DNA from: Planococcus halocryophilus
Lineage (GTDB): Bacteria > Bacillota > Bacilli > Bacillales_A > Planococcaceae
Length of the DNA stretch: 64,000 bases
Assembly (NCBI RefSeq): GCF_001687585.2
Contig: NZ_CP016537.2
Span: 2,638,001-2,702,000, forward strand
Reading direction: 5' to 3'
The notes beneath the pieces were generated by a model that saw only the letters and a program-made list of their open reading frames with translations, ran no database searches and was not told the DNA's origin. Shown here piece after piece: positions 42,485-51,469 of this stretch. Position 1 is the first letter of the stretch. Every line of letters starts with the position of its first letter. The position numbers were made by a program, and so were the translations under genes.

Positions 42485-45400
42485 TTATTTCAATAGATCC
42501 ATCTTATCGAGGGCGCGGTAAAGGACTGCCGCTGTTTCGCCTCGTGTGATTTTTGCTTGTGGGTCGAAAATGTTGCCTGTGCGACCTGTGATCAAGCCAA
42601 GTGCGTAAGCTTGTGCAACAGACTCACTTGCATACGTTTTGATTTTCGCGCTGTCCGCAAATTTATGCGTTGTGTCTAAGCCTTCTAGTAACGAAGCTTC
42701 TTTGTATTCGATCGCACGCATAATCATCACCGCTGTGTCTTGGCGAGAAATTGGTGCTTTCGGATCGAACGTGTTGTTTGGCAATCCAAGAACGATGCCT
42801 GCACGAGCTGCGGCTTCGATTTCTTTTGATGCCCATGTTTTGCTTGGTCCTGCATCTGTGAATCGGCCTTCATAATCTTTTAATGGCAATTCCAGTGTGC
42901 GGGTTAGCAATACTGCAAATTCAGCACGTGTTAAGTTTTCTTGTGGTGCGAAAAGTGTATCGGTTTTCCCTTTAATGATGTTTTGGGAAGCTAATGCCTC
43001 AATTTGAGTTTTTGCCCAATACGTTTGAATGTCGCTAAATGTTACTTTTGCTGCTTTTGTGATCGTGAATGTTTTTTCAGTTTCGTGGCCGGCTGCGTCT
43101 TTCACCAATACCGTGTAATTGTTGGCACCGATTTTATCGACCGCTACTTTAGTTTTGATGTTTTGGTTAAAGCTTGCTTTACCGTATGGTTCAGACATCG
43201 CTTTTTTGAAAACTTCGTTGCCATTTACGTATGCGGAGATATCGTCCATATTGTCTTTCACATTAAATGTTACTTCAACTTCAGAGACGTTTGCTCCAAC
43301 TGCTTTTGGTGCACTGACGATTGAAATAACTGCTGGCGTTGTGTCTACTAAAATCTGGCGACGAATTTCCATTTCATTGCCAAACTCATCCACTGCTTTA
43401 ACAGTTACGTACTGTGAACCGTCTTTGAATGTTACGTTGTGTTTAAAGTTCGTGCCGTCAAATTCTTTCGCTTTGACGCCGTTGACAGTTAGTGAAACGA
43501 TTTTCGAATCGTCTTCTACTGTCCCCGAAACTTCTACTGTTTTTTGGTCATATACTTCTAAAACTTCTGGTGATGTAAAGAAGATTACCGGTGCAACTTT
43601 TTCTTCTTTCGAAGAAGCCATCAACTCGACTTCTGTTACGTTGCCAGCGATGTCGTAAAAGACTGCTGTTAGTTCATCACCTGTCTTCACTGCTGTTTCT
43701 AGCTTGTAAGAAGTGTTTGAAGGTGCCAAAGATTCGTCGGCTTGCGTGTCTTCGTTTTCTGTCACTTCTTCACCATTCTGATAAACTTCCCAACGGTCTA
43801 CGCCAACGCCTGAAGCGTTATCCGCAAATTTTGATACCGTGATTGTTTTTGTAGCTGCGTCATAAGAAGCTGCTGCTTCTGGCGCTACCGTATCAACGAT
43901 AATTGGGAAACTAATTGATTGCCATTCTGCGTTCGGGTAGTCAATCACCGCGCGAAGTTGGATTTGGTACTTGCCATCTTTTGCTTGTTTTCCATTAATC
44001 ATGCCATCCCAGCCGTTTAACGGGTCGAATGTATAGAAATAACTTGTTGAATAATGTTTCGTCAAATCTGAAGCGGTACGGATCGTCCGTAACTTTTTAC
44101 CTGCTGCGTCTAATACGTTCACTTCAAAGTTCTTCGCGTTTCTTAATAAAGAATAAACGGGAACTGCCACATCTTGCAATTCATCACCGTTTGGTGAAAA
44201 CGCAAAACGTTCAGGAACAAATTTCCCTGTATGTGTGCCCCCTGTGATATCGTTTCCTGCTTCATCTGCTAATTGTGTGATACCGTAGAAGCTCGCATCT
44301 GACCACGCGAATTCATCAAAAATGCGTGCGTCGTCCCATCCACCGTTAAAGCCGAAATACGGAACGACTAATTGCGTGTTGCCAGTAACTTCTTCATTTT
44401 TGTCTGTCAAGGTTACAAAACCGTCAACGAAAAATCCGTTAATAAATGCTGCGTATTCTGGCATGCCTTTCAGTGCTGAAACGTCTACTGTTACTGTAAT
44501 TTCTTTTGTTCCATTTGCTGGAACTGTGATGGTTTTAGGTGCATCGATTGCCACATCTTCTGTTACAACATAAGATCCTGTGGCATTTGGTGCTGTAACG
44601 TTTAACTCTTTTAATTTTACCGAGTTATCCGTTTGGACATTTACAGCTACATCATACGTTGCTGCTTTATCTGATAAGTTTTTCGCTTCCAATGTGAACG
44701 TGAACTTATCGTTTATGATTTCTTTTAATGCTACTTTTGCGTCACCTGTTGCTTTGTTTGTTAGCATCACGTCTGTGGATAAAGCATCATGCAACTGCAT
44801 TAATCCAGCTCCTTGACGACGTGGTGAAACATATTGACCTTTAGAAAACTCAACAGGGTCTGCTGTATTCATCAATAAGTTTTTCGCGAATTGTACGCGC
44901 TCGCGACCTGATAGGCCAAGTTCCTCAATGCGTTGGAACATTAACGCTGCTCCACCTGAAACGTGCGGTGCTGCCATTGACGTACCACTCATCAAGCCGT
45001 AGCTATCGTCGTTAAGTGTCGAGAAAATATTACCACCTGGTGCTGTAATTTCAGGTTTGAAATCCAGGTTAGGTGTTGGTCCCCAAGATGTGAAATCACT
45101 CATGTTTCCAGCATCCGGGTTTTGAATTTCAAGAAATTCACCATCGAATACGACAGTCACCTTTTTATTCGCATCTAATTGTTCTTTCATTTTCACACCG
45201 TCTGCTTGTAAAGCGGACATAAATGGAATTTTGATCGCTGCATCTGACGCCATGCTGATCGTACCAGTTGTGTTGTTGTAAACAATCACGCCTGCTGCGC
45301 CTGCTGCTTGAGCTGCTAATCCTTTTTCAACAAAAGAAATTTCTCCGCGCGAGATTAACGCGAATTTCCCAGTGAAATCTTTCCCTTCAAAATCTGTAGG

Positions 45401-46744
45401 TTTTCCAAGTCCAGCTGCCAATACTTCGTAGCTTGCATTTGGTAGTTTTGTCGGGTCTGCATCGTTAGCTAACAAGTACAATGCGCGTCCTGCTTGTGTG
45501 CCGTCTACTTGATACGCCAAGCTTTTCGCTGTAATCATGTCGTTTTCAAATGACGCGACGCCAAATGAATCGATTGACGTGCTCGGTGATCCTGTCAATC
45601 CGTAATCTTGGTTGTCAGCACGCGGATAAGAATATCCAGAGCCCAACATGTCCGAGTTTCCGGCTGAAATTGACATTAAAATTCCGTTATTTGTCGCCCG
45701 TTCCACTGCTTTTTGTTCTGGGTTTGAGGAATCCACAAATCCTGCAGTTGAGCCAAGTGACATATTGATAACGTCTGCCCCTAATTTGATCGAATCATCA
45801 ATTGCTTTAATGTAAATATCCCCATAAGTTGATGGATATAGTGGATCGTTCCCAAATACTTTCAGCGCTAATAATTGCGCTTCTGGTGCAACGCCTTTAA
45901 TGCCGCCATTTTCTTCATTGCCGTTTGCGCCGACTGTTCCGGCAACGTGCATCCCGTGCATTGAAGCTTCTGGTCCTAGGTCAAGAATTTCGTTGTTGCC
46001 ATCCATATAGTTATAGCCAAATGGCACTTTTGCTGTGAAGAATTTACCGTTTTCGATTGATTTGTCAGTCAGTAACGCAGCGACCTCTGATTTTGTAATG
46101 TCGCCAGTTGCGTTGTCTGTCAATACCATGTCTTTGTGGCTCGGATCAATTCCTGTATCGATGACTCCAACAACAAGTCCTTCGCCACGGTAGCCATAAT
46201 CTGTCCATGCTTGTTGCGCTTGGACCAATGCTTTTGAGTATTTCATTTCGGGTTGAACTTCTGGACGTTGATATTCCGTCGATTCGTAAACAGCTTTAAC
46301 GCCGTTTAGGTTTGCGATTTCTTCAACTTGTCCGGCTTCTACTTCTGCGGAAAATCCGTTAAATACAGTCGTGAAGTTTTCAAGATATGTAATACGAGGA
46401 GCGATTGAGGCAATAGTAAGTTGAACGGATTCTTGGTCCGATACGACTGCTGCTTCTAAACTCTCTTTTTGATTGTCAGGTAAGTTTTTGTAAAGTACAC
46501 CTTTATTTGTAGCGCTTTCAATTGCCGGTGCTTTATCGAGTTCGATAATCACGCGCACCTGTTTTTTCGGATCTTCTGGATCTACGAAAGCTTCAGGAAG
46601 GTTTAGTTCCCCTTCGTTTAGCGTAACGTTTGGCACGCTCGATGAGTTTACAGCTGCCGAGATGCCTGTCAGTCCGAAAAGAGCCGAGCTGAATGTCATC
46701 ATAAAGACTAAAGCCAACAATAAAAACGGTTTTAACTTCGTCAA
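42485..46744 (-). CDS. Vpr-like subtilase 2 with three C-terminal SLH domains
   Basis: A 1419-residue wall-anchored serine protease. Signal peptide, I9 propeptide, S8 domain with VIDTGIDPSH, HGMHVAGT and SGTSMAAPH, PA insert, Ig-like repeats, then three SLH domains in the last 190 residues (FSDIQTYWAKTQIEALAS, FTDAGPSKTWASKEIEAAA, FADSAKIKTYASESVAQA). SLH domains bind pyruvylated wall polymer, which the csaB gene at 55323 should supply. I start at TTG 46742-46744, 5 bases after AAAGGGGGAG; the ATG ten codons earlier would translate the ribosome site. Close paralogue of the protease at 37450. Confidence 0.93.
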   Translation of the reverse strand: MTKLKPFLLLALVFMMTFSSALFGLTGISAAVNSSSVPNVTLNEGELNLPEAFVDPEDPKKQVRVIIELDKAPAIESATNKGVLYKNLPDNQKESLEAAVVSDQESVQLTIASIAPRITYLENFTTVFNGFSAEVEAGQVEEIANLNGVKAVYESTEYQRPEVQPEMKYSKALVQAQQAWTDYGYRGEGLVVGVIDTGIDPSHKDMVLTDNATGDITKSEVAALLTDKSIENGKFFTAKVPFGYNYMDGNNEILDLGPEASMHGMHVAGTVGANGNEENGGIKGVAPEAQLLALKVFGNDPLYPSTYGDIYIKAIDDSIKLGADVINMSLGSTAGFVDSSNPEQKAVERATNNGILMSISAGNSDMLGSGYSYPRADNQDYGLTGSPSTSIDSFGVASFENDMITAKSLAYQVDGTQAGRALYLLANDADPTKLPNASYEVLAAGLGKPTDFEGKDFTGKFALISRGEISFVEKGLAAQAAGAAGVIVYNNTTGTISMASDAAIKIPFMSALQADGVKMKEQLDANKKVTVVFDGEFLEIQNPDAGNMSDFTSWGPTPNLDFKPEITAPGGNIFSTLNDDSYGLMSGTSMAAPHVSGGAALMFQRIEELGLSGRERVQFAKNLLMNTADPVEFSKGQYVSPRRQGAGLMQLHDALSTDVMLTNKATGDAKVALKEIINDKFTFTLEAKNLSDKAATYDVAVNVQTDNSVKLKELNVTAPNATGSYVVTEDVAIDAPKTITVPANGTKEITVTVDVSALKGMPEYAAFINGFFVDGFVTLTDKNEEVTGNTQLVVPYFGFNGGWDDARIFDEFAWSDASFYGITQLADEAGNDITGGTHTGKFVPERFAFSPNGDELQDVAVPVYSLLRNAKNFEVNVLDAAGKKLRTIRTASDLTKHYSTSYFYTFDPLNGWDGMINGKQAKDGKYQIQLRAVIDYPNAEWQSISFPIIVDTVAPEAAASYDAATKTITVSKFADNASGVGVDRWEVYQNGEEVTENEDTQADESLAPSNTSYKLETAVKTGDELTAVFYDIAGNVTEVELMASSKEEKVAPVIFFTSPEVLEVYDQKTVEVSGTVEDDSKIVSLTVNGVKAKEFDGTNFKHNVTFKDGSQYVTVKAVDEFGNEMEIRRQILVDTTPAVISIVSAPKAVGANVSEVEVTFNVKDNMDDISAYVNGNEVFKKAMSEPYGKASFNQNIKTKVAVDKIGANNYTVLVKDAAGHETEKTFTITKAAKVTFSDIQTYWAKTQIEALASQNIIKGKTDTLFAPQENLTRAEFAVLLTRTLELPLKDYEGRFTDAGPSKTWASKEIEAAARAGIVLGLPNNTFDPKAPISRQDTAVMIMRAIEYKEASLLEGLDTTHKFADSAKIKTYASESVAQAYALGLITGRTGNIFDPQAKITRGETAAVLYRALDKMDLLK

Positions 46745-46963
46745 TTTTTCTCCCCCTTTGAATCTAATTCGCAATTATATGGAATTTTTATAATTGCACA
46801 ACAACTTAAATTTACCATATTTTTTCAATGTTGCAAATGATATTTGGAGATAATTTGATATTATTAGCTGTTTTTAAGAGGTATTTACTAGGTATCGCTT
46901 GATATTATTTAGTTTCTCGAATTAATAAAAATATTTTTAAGAAATTTTGTTTTTTTCACTTTC

Positions 46964-47623
46964 GCTTTTCGCTTGCGAAAAGCTGGCATTTTAGAGGAGC
47001 GAAGCGAGTCGTTTTTTGGGGTTGGGGTGAGTGTTTTTTACATGAACTTTTGAGGTGGTTACATGAATTTTTGACGCTTTTACATGAACTTTTCGAGCTC
47101 TTACATGTATCCACTCCGCTTACACGAACTTTTTCACTCTTTACCTGAACTTTTGACGCTCTTACATCAACTTTTGACGCTTTTACATGAACTTTTCAAT
47201 CTCTTACCTGTATCCACTCCGCTTACACGAACTTTTTCACTCTTTACCCGAACTTTTGACGCTCTTACATCAACTTTTCGAGCTCTTACCTGTACTTTTC
47301 GAGCTCTTACATGTATCCACTCCGCTTACACGAACTTTTTCACTCTTTACCCGAACTTTTGACGCTCTTACATCAACTTTTCGAGCTCTTACATGTACTT
47401 TTCAATCTCTTACCTGTATCCACTCCGCTTACACGAACTTTTTCACTCTTTACCCGAACTTTTGACGCTCTTACATCAACTTTTCGAGCTCTTACATGTA
47501 CTTTTCAATCTCTTACCTGTATCCGCACTCTCTCCACCCTCCACGCACTACAACTTGAACCCCACCCTCACCTTGGTACACAAGTTCAAAAACTGATTGG
47601 AAGCTGTTCGCGTGGCGAACAGC
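46964..47623 (+). repeat. 21-bp satellite module C, expanded, with end palindromes
   Basis: P1 is GCTTTTCGC-TT-GCGAAAAGC (46964-46983) followed by TGGCAT as in module A; P2 is GCTGTTCGC-GTG-GCGAACAGC (47603-47623), preceded by AACTGATTGGAA as in module A. Between them about 23 units of the 21-bp repeat run from 47037 to 47525. It has no R2 array. P1 differs from A and B at a base pair, with both partners changed. Confidence 0.88.
47106..47517 (+). repeat. 103-bp higher-order tandem repeat, four copies
   Basis: The sequence TGTATCC recurs at 47106, 47209, 47312, 47415 and 47518, exactly 103 bases apart. Each copy is one 19-base unit (TGTATCCACTCCGC type) plus four 21-base units, so five units form one larger repeat. 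A partial fifth copy follows. Confidence 0.9.
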
Positions 47624-47722
47624 CTAAAAACAGTTATTACTTTTTATCCACTTGCCTTCACATTGAAGATCTAATTTTTCAAGAATTACATATACAAAAC
47701 CTTGATCTTCCCAGTTAACTAA

Positions 47723-47760
47723 AAACCAGCCCCACTCGATGGATCGAGTGGGGCTGGTTT
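47723..47760 (-). terminator. intrinsic terminator of the nuclease gene
   Basis: AAACCAGCCCCACTCGA and its exact complement form a 17-bp stem with a 4-base loop. It stands 8 bases after the stop codon and its symmetry could work for both strands. Confidence 0.85.
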
Positions 47761-47768
47761 CGTGACTA

Positions 47769-50700
47769 TTACTTTTTCTTCATTTGGCCTTTATTGGTTA
47801 CGACGGTGTAATTGCCTAGTTCGTTAATGCTAAGCGTGAATACGTCGCCGGCCAATTCGCCTTGGATGATTTTCCATTTTCCTTTTTCATCTTCACGGGC
47901 ACCAAATTGGATTTTGATGTCGCTTGTTGTGTCGAATGCCAATGTAACCGGTAGAGTGAATTTCAACGGTAACTCGTTGCCTTCAGCATCCGTTAAGAAC
48001 ATGTTGATTTGATTTGTTAAAGTAGGGCGTTTGTCGACTTCTGTTGCGTCGTCTACGGCTAGGTTTAAGACAAATCCTTCTCCAGCGGCGTTTGCGATTT
48101 GCTGCAGATGGCTCGCTGATAACGTTAAATCAGCTGTTGGCATATCGATCAGCAAGTCTTTTCCGCTTTCAAGTAATTTCGCAACGGTTCCTTCTGTGAA
48201 CGTAATAGCAAGTTCGCCGTTTTCACCTGGTTCGCCGGCAGTTACTACTGCTTGGTCTCCAGAAAGATCAGGTTTTGCTGTTTGTTCGCCTGGAACTGCT
48301 GGTTTTTCAAATGAAATTTGTGCCAGTAATGGATCGTGATCTGATGCGCGGCCATGTTCTTCCATGAACATCGCATTAATGTGCACCATATCTAATTCCG
48401 TACGTTGTGCCAAGTTGTTTGTCACAAGTAAGTGATCGAGCACTTGCGAATTTCCTTGGTAATAATACGAATAACGATCTTCTAATGGTACGTCTTCGAC
48501 TTTGTTTGTTAAAATGTCGCCTTTTAATGCTTGTAATGCTGGCGTGAATTCGAAATCGTTCATGTCGCCTGCAACGATAACATTAAGGTCTGGATTTTGT
48601 TCAAGTCCATCTGCGATAAAGCCGTTAATCGCTGTTGCGAGTTCGATACGTTCTTCTACAGAGCCTAAGAATGGAGGTTGATTCTTGCCGAATAATGGCT
48701 GATCTCCACCTTTAGAGTTTAAATGAGCACCGATCACGACAACTTGCTCGCCTTGGAAATCAAATTGAGCAGCGATTGGTTTACGTGTGTTTGGCATTGC
48801 GATTGGTTGAACACGACCTGGGTTTAATGCAAGTTCGCCGTCTACCCATGAGTTCGTTTCAGTCGCTGTGCCTTTTGTTCCTTCAGAAAGTGTAACGCGT
48901 TCTGGGTTGTAAAGATAACCTACGCGAATATTCCCGCCTGGTTGTCCGCCGTCTTGATTGTATTCAGGAGCAATGTCAGTCCAAGCGTATGTTGGACCGC
49001 CTGCAGCTTGAATGCCTTCGATTAAACGCTCATAACTTGCTGTCGCGTCACTATTTCCTGATGTAATTGGACCATCGTTATCTTGTACTTCTACCATAAC
49101 GATAATATCTGGTGAGTTTAGGTCGTTAACAAATGATTCTGCAATGCGTTGAGCTTTTGCATCAGATGTGTGTGATGGGTCTGCAGAAAAGTTTTCTACA
49201 TTATACGCAGCTACTGTTAGTTTTTCTTCGTCTTTTGCAATCCACGTTTGTTCTGGCTGCGTGCCGCCGTCTACTAATTGTGGAAGGTCACTTTCTCTAG
49301 ACCATAGTTTGTAATTTCCAAAACCAAAGCCTAGTACGCCGGTAATGGTTCCATTGAAAGAGTCCCCAGCTTTAGCTACGTAGCTTTCATTATCAAAATC
49401 GACGATAACACGTTCTGGGTTGTAATCATTTTCTGAAAGCAAAATTCCGCCTTGTTTATGGAATTCTGTGTTCGGTGAGTTTTCCGCAACTACGATTACT
49501 TCGCCGTATTTTTGCGGTCCAACCACTTGTGCGTTTGGTACAGCTAAACGCATCAATTCAAGTGATTCCCAGAAATCAATGCCGTCTTCCTCTGGATCAA
49601 ATGAAGTTAAACCATCGTTGTCGATCTGTTCAGATGGTGGTTGAACGTCTTCTCCGATCACAATTGGTTCTGGCAATGGAGCTGTTCCTGTTTTAGCTAC
49701 ATTCGTTGCGCGAATCCGCGTAATTGGTAAATCGTTATCTTTTGCATCTGAATAGCCTTCTTGGAAATGTTCTTCTACTGTCCCGTTAACTGTAACTAAA
49801 TCTCCAACTTCGAGACCGTTTGATGCTTTGTTGACAATCAATGCTTCTGACGTTGTGATGTCGTCATCTGGATTGGTATCTTGAATAACGAAGTTTGCTG
49901 AGTTGTATATGTGCGTAACTATGCCCTCAATTTCATTGACAACTACGCCTTGATAATTTGAATAATGATCAGTGCCTTGAATGTCCCGGATTTTTAAGTC
50001 CCCTGTTTTCAAGACGGTGTATTTGAATGTGAACATTTCAGACGTTTCGTCAGCGATTGCGATTGCTTTAATCGTTACGTCTTTTTGTAAAACGATTGGA
50101 ACAGAGTATTGCGTGCTACTAGCTGTTGGTGTTGAACCGTCAAGTGTGTAATAAACACTGGCGTTTTCCCAACCAGAAGCTAATGTGATTTCAGTGCCTT
50201 CCGAAACGACACCTGGGAAGACATTTACGTAAACGGCTGGTTTGTTGACAAGGTCAAAACTTTCGAAGCCAAGTGTTTTTACTTGGTACGAATCAGAAAA
50301 TTTCGAAGCGATTCCACTAACATGAACTAAATCGCCTTCTTTGTATTGCTTTGTAAATTGCTCAAAGCTCAGTCCGTTCCGGTTATCATTTCGAATTGTT
50401 ACGGCTTCTCCATTTTCCGCAACTGCTGAAAACTCGAAAGTACCGTAAGAGTTTACTGATTGTAAATCAGTGATTGTAACGTTTTGCACTTCTACTCGCT
50501 CGCCTTGTGTGTCTTCATTGACACCAGCTGGCGTTACGGTTTGCATTTCTGGCAATGGATTTCCTGAAGAAAGAACTTCTATTGTATTCGGTTGAAGTTG
50601 CAACTCGCCGCTATATTCAGAAACAGTGCCTGTTAAGCGGACAGTGTCTCCTGGTGCAACGGTTGCACTTGAAGTATAAACAAACATTCCGGCTGTGTTG

Positions 50701-51263
50701 TCTTGGATGTAAAATGCTTTGCCGCCCCAGAATCCAGTTCCGGTCGTAACGGTCGCATCAACTTGAATCAGTTCACCGTTCATTGTACGTGCTTTTGCAA
50801 GTGAATCGACTACAGTCGCGGTCGGTGGTGCTTCACCTGGTGCAAGGATGGTGAAAGCTGTTGGAGATTTTAGACCTGCTGTTTGGAAATAGGCTTCTAG
50901 TGATCCAGTAATTGTTACTTGAGCTTTGAAATTAGATGGGTTATCCACTAAGTTCAAACCTGCGCGGATTGATCCAGAAGGCAATTGAACCGGCAAAATT
51001 TTCGTTGGATCGGTTTCATCCGCGGAATCAGCAAGCCCTACATTTGTAGCAGATGTAAAAGGCGCTTCCTGATCGTAATTGGTTTTACTACTCGCGACAC
51101 CTACAATATACCCTTTCACCGTGGCGGTTCCTGAATTATTGGCAATGGCTTCTGCTACCGAAATCGGTTCTGCTGCAGTTGCCGACGTTGCGAAATAAGG
51201 CAGTGCCGCCGATAAAACTAACACTAAGCTTAACAAAATCTTACCGAATGCATGTTTAGACAA
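47769..51263 (-). CDS. secreted ExeM/NucH-type extracellular nuclease
   Basis: A 1164-residue exported protein. The signal peptide is KILLSLVLVLSAALPYFATS. DUF6359/OB-fold-like domains fill about 30-340 and 420-540 (ATVKGYIVGVASSKTNYDQE, VTGTVEEHF-type strands), with a chitobiase-like segment near 345-415 (YYTLDGSTPTASS). The endonuclease/exonuclease/phosphatase domain lies at about 695-1000 with VAAYNVENFS, GAHLNSKGGDQP, VAGDMNDFEF and ASDHDPLLAQ, keeping the metal and catalytic residues. No SLH domain. I prefer TTG 51261-51263 (AGGAG 8 bases upstream) over a GTG three codons earlier. A cre-like site lies in the promoter. It pairs with the downstream-reading nucleotidase for eDNA use. Confidence 0.85.
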   Translation of the reverse strand: MSKHAFGKILLSLVLVLSAALPYFATSATAAEPISVAEAIANNSGTATVKGYIVGVASSKTNYDQEAPFTSATNVGLADSADETDPTKILPVQLPSGSIRAGLNLVDNPSNFKAQVTITGSLEAYFQTAGLKSPTAFTILAPGEAPPTATVVDSLAKARTMNGELIQVDATVTTGTGFWGGKAFYIQDNTAGMFVYTSSATVAPGDTVRLTGTVSEYSGELQLQPNTIEVLSSGNPLPEMQTVTPAGVNEDTQGERVEVQNVTITDLQSVNSYGTFEFSAVAENGEAVTIRNDNRNGLSFEQFTKQYKEGDLVHVSGIASKFSDSYQVKTLGFESFDLVNKPAVYVNVFPGVVSEGTEITLASGWENASVYYTLDGSTPTASSTQYSVPIVLQKDVTIKAIAIADETSEMFTFKYTVLKTGDLKIRDIQGTDHYSNYQGVVVNEIEGIVTHIYNSANFVIQDTNPDDDITTSEALIVNKASNGLEVGDLVTVNGTVEEHFQEGYSDAKDNDLPITRIRATNVAKTGTAPLPEPIVIGEDVQPPSEQIDNDGLTSFDPEEDGIDFWESLELMRLAVPNAQVVGPQKYGEVIVVAENSPNTEFHKQGGILLSENDYNPERVIVDFDNESYVAKAGDSFNGTITGVLGFGFGNYKLWSRESDLPQLVDGGTQPEQTWIAKDEEKLTVAAYNVENFSADPSHTSDAKAQRIAESFVNDLNSPDIIVMVEVQDNDGPITSGNSDATASYERLIEGIQAAGGPTYAWTDIAPEYNQDGGQPGGNIRVGYLYNPERVTLSEGTKGTATETNSWVDGELALNPGRVQPIAMPNTRKPIAAQFDFQGEQVVVIGAHLNSKGGDQPLFGKNQPPFLGSVEERIELATAINGFIADGLEQNPDLNVIVAGDMNDFEFTPALQALKGDILTNKVEDVPLEDRYSYYYQGNSQVLDHLLVTNNLAQRTELDMVHINAMFMEEHGRASDHDPLLAQISFEKPAVPGEQTAKPDLSGDQAVVTAGEPGENGELAITFTEGTVAKLLESGKDLLIDMPTADLTLSASHLQQIANAAGEGFVLNLAVDDATEVDKRPTLTNQINMFLTDAEGNELPLKFTLPVTLAFDTTSDIKIQFGAREDEKGKWKIIQGELAGDVFTLSINELGNYTVVTNKGQMKKK

Positions 51264-51300
51264 GTTCTTCACTCCTGACTATTTTTTTTGTTGCCTTTCT

Positions 51301-51329
51301 ATTATAACTGACTTGTGTAAGCGCTTTAT
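51301..51329 (-). promoter_or_regulatory. candidate promoter with cre-like site ahead of the nuclease gene
   Basis: The minus strand has TATAAT (51306-51301). TGTAAGCGCTTTAT at 51316-51329 is close to the CcpA-binding consensus TGNAANCGNTNNCA and overlaps the expected -35, so carbon catabolite repression is possible. Motif evidence only. Confidence 0.45.
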
Positions 51330-51415
51330 ATAGTTTTTGTAATTTTCTTGTTAATAAACTATATTTTTATGTAAATTCATATTTCTAGGAAAACTAAAAA
51401 ATGAACACAATCAAA

Positions 51416-51455
51416 AACCTCCTTACTTGGCAAACTGATGCCGAGTAAGGAGGTT
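51416..51455 (-). terminator. intrinsic terminator of the nucleotidase gene
   Basis: AACCTCCTTACTTGG and CCGAGTAAGGAGGTT pair over 15 bp with one mismatch around a 10-base loop, followed by T-rich sequence on the minus strand, 15 bases past the stop codon. Confidence 0.8.
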
Positions 51456-51469
51456 CCTTTGTTCAGTAC

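Larger units (their letters stand above)
46745..47768. other. 1-kb gap: AT-rich leader of protease 2 and satellite module C
   Basis: Bases 46745-46960 are very AT-rich and must contain the protease promoter. The remainder is module C and a terminator (47723-47760). Long open frames on the plus strand (47084-47718) are artefacts of the 21-bp period and have no ribosome sites. Confidence 0.7.

Noticed and set aside
47084..47718. Overlapping plus-strand ORFs with leucine-rich heptad-like repeats (LHELFHSLPELLTLL)
   Set aside because: They arise because 21 is a multiple of 3. The 19-base units and 103-base period shift the frame, and there is no ribosome site or signal sequence; the same satellites elsewhere are not open.
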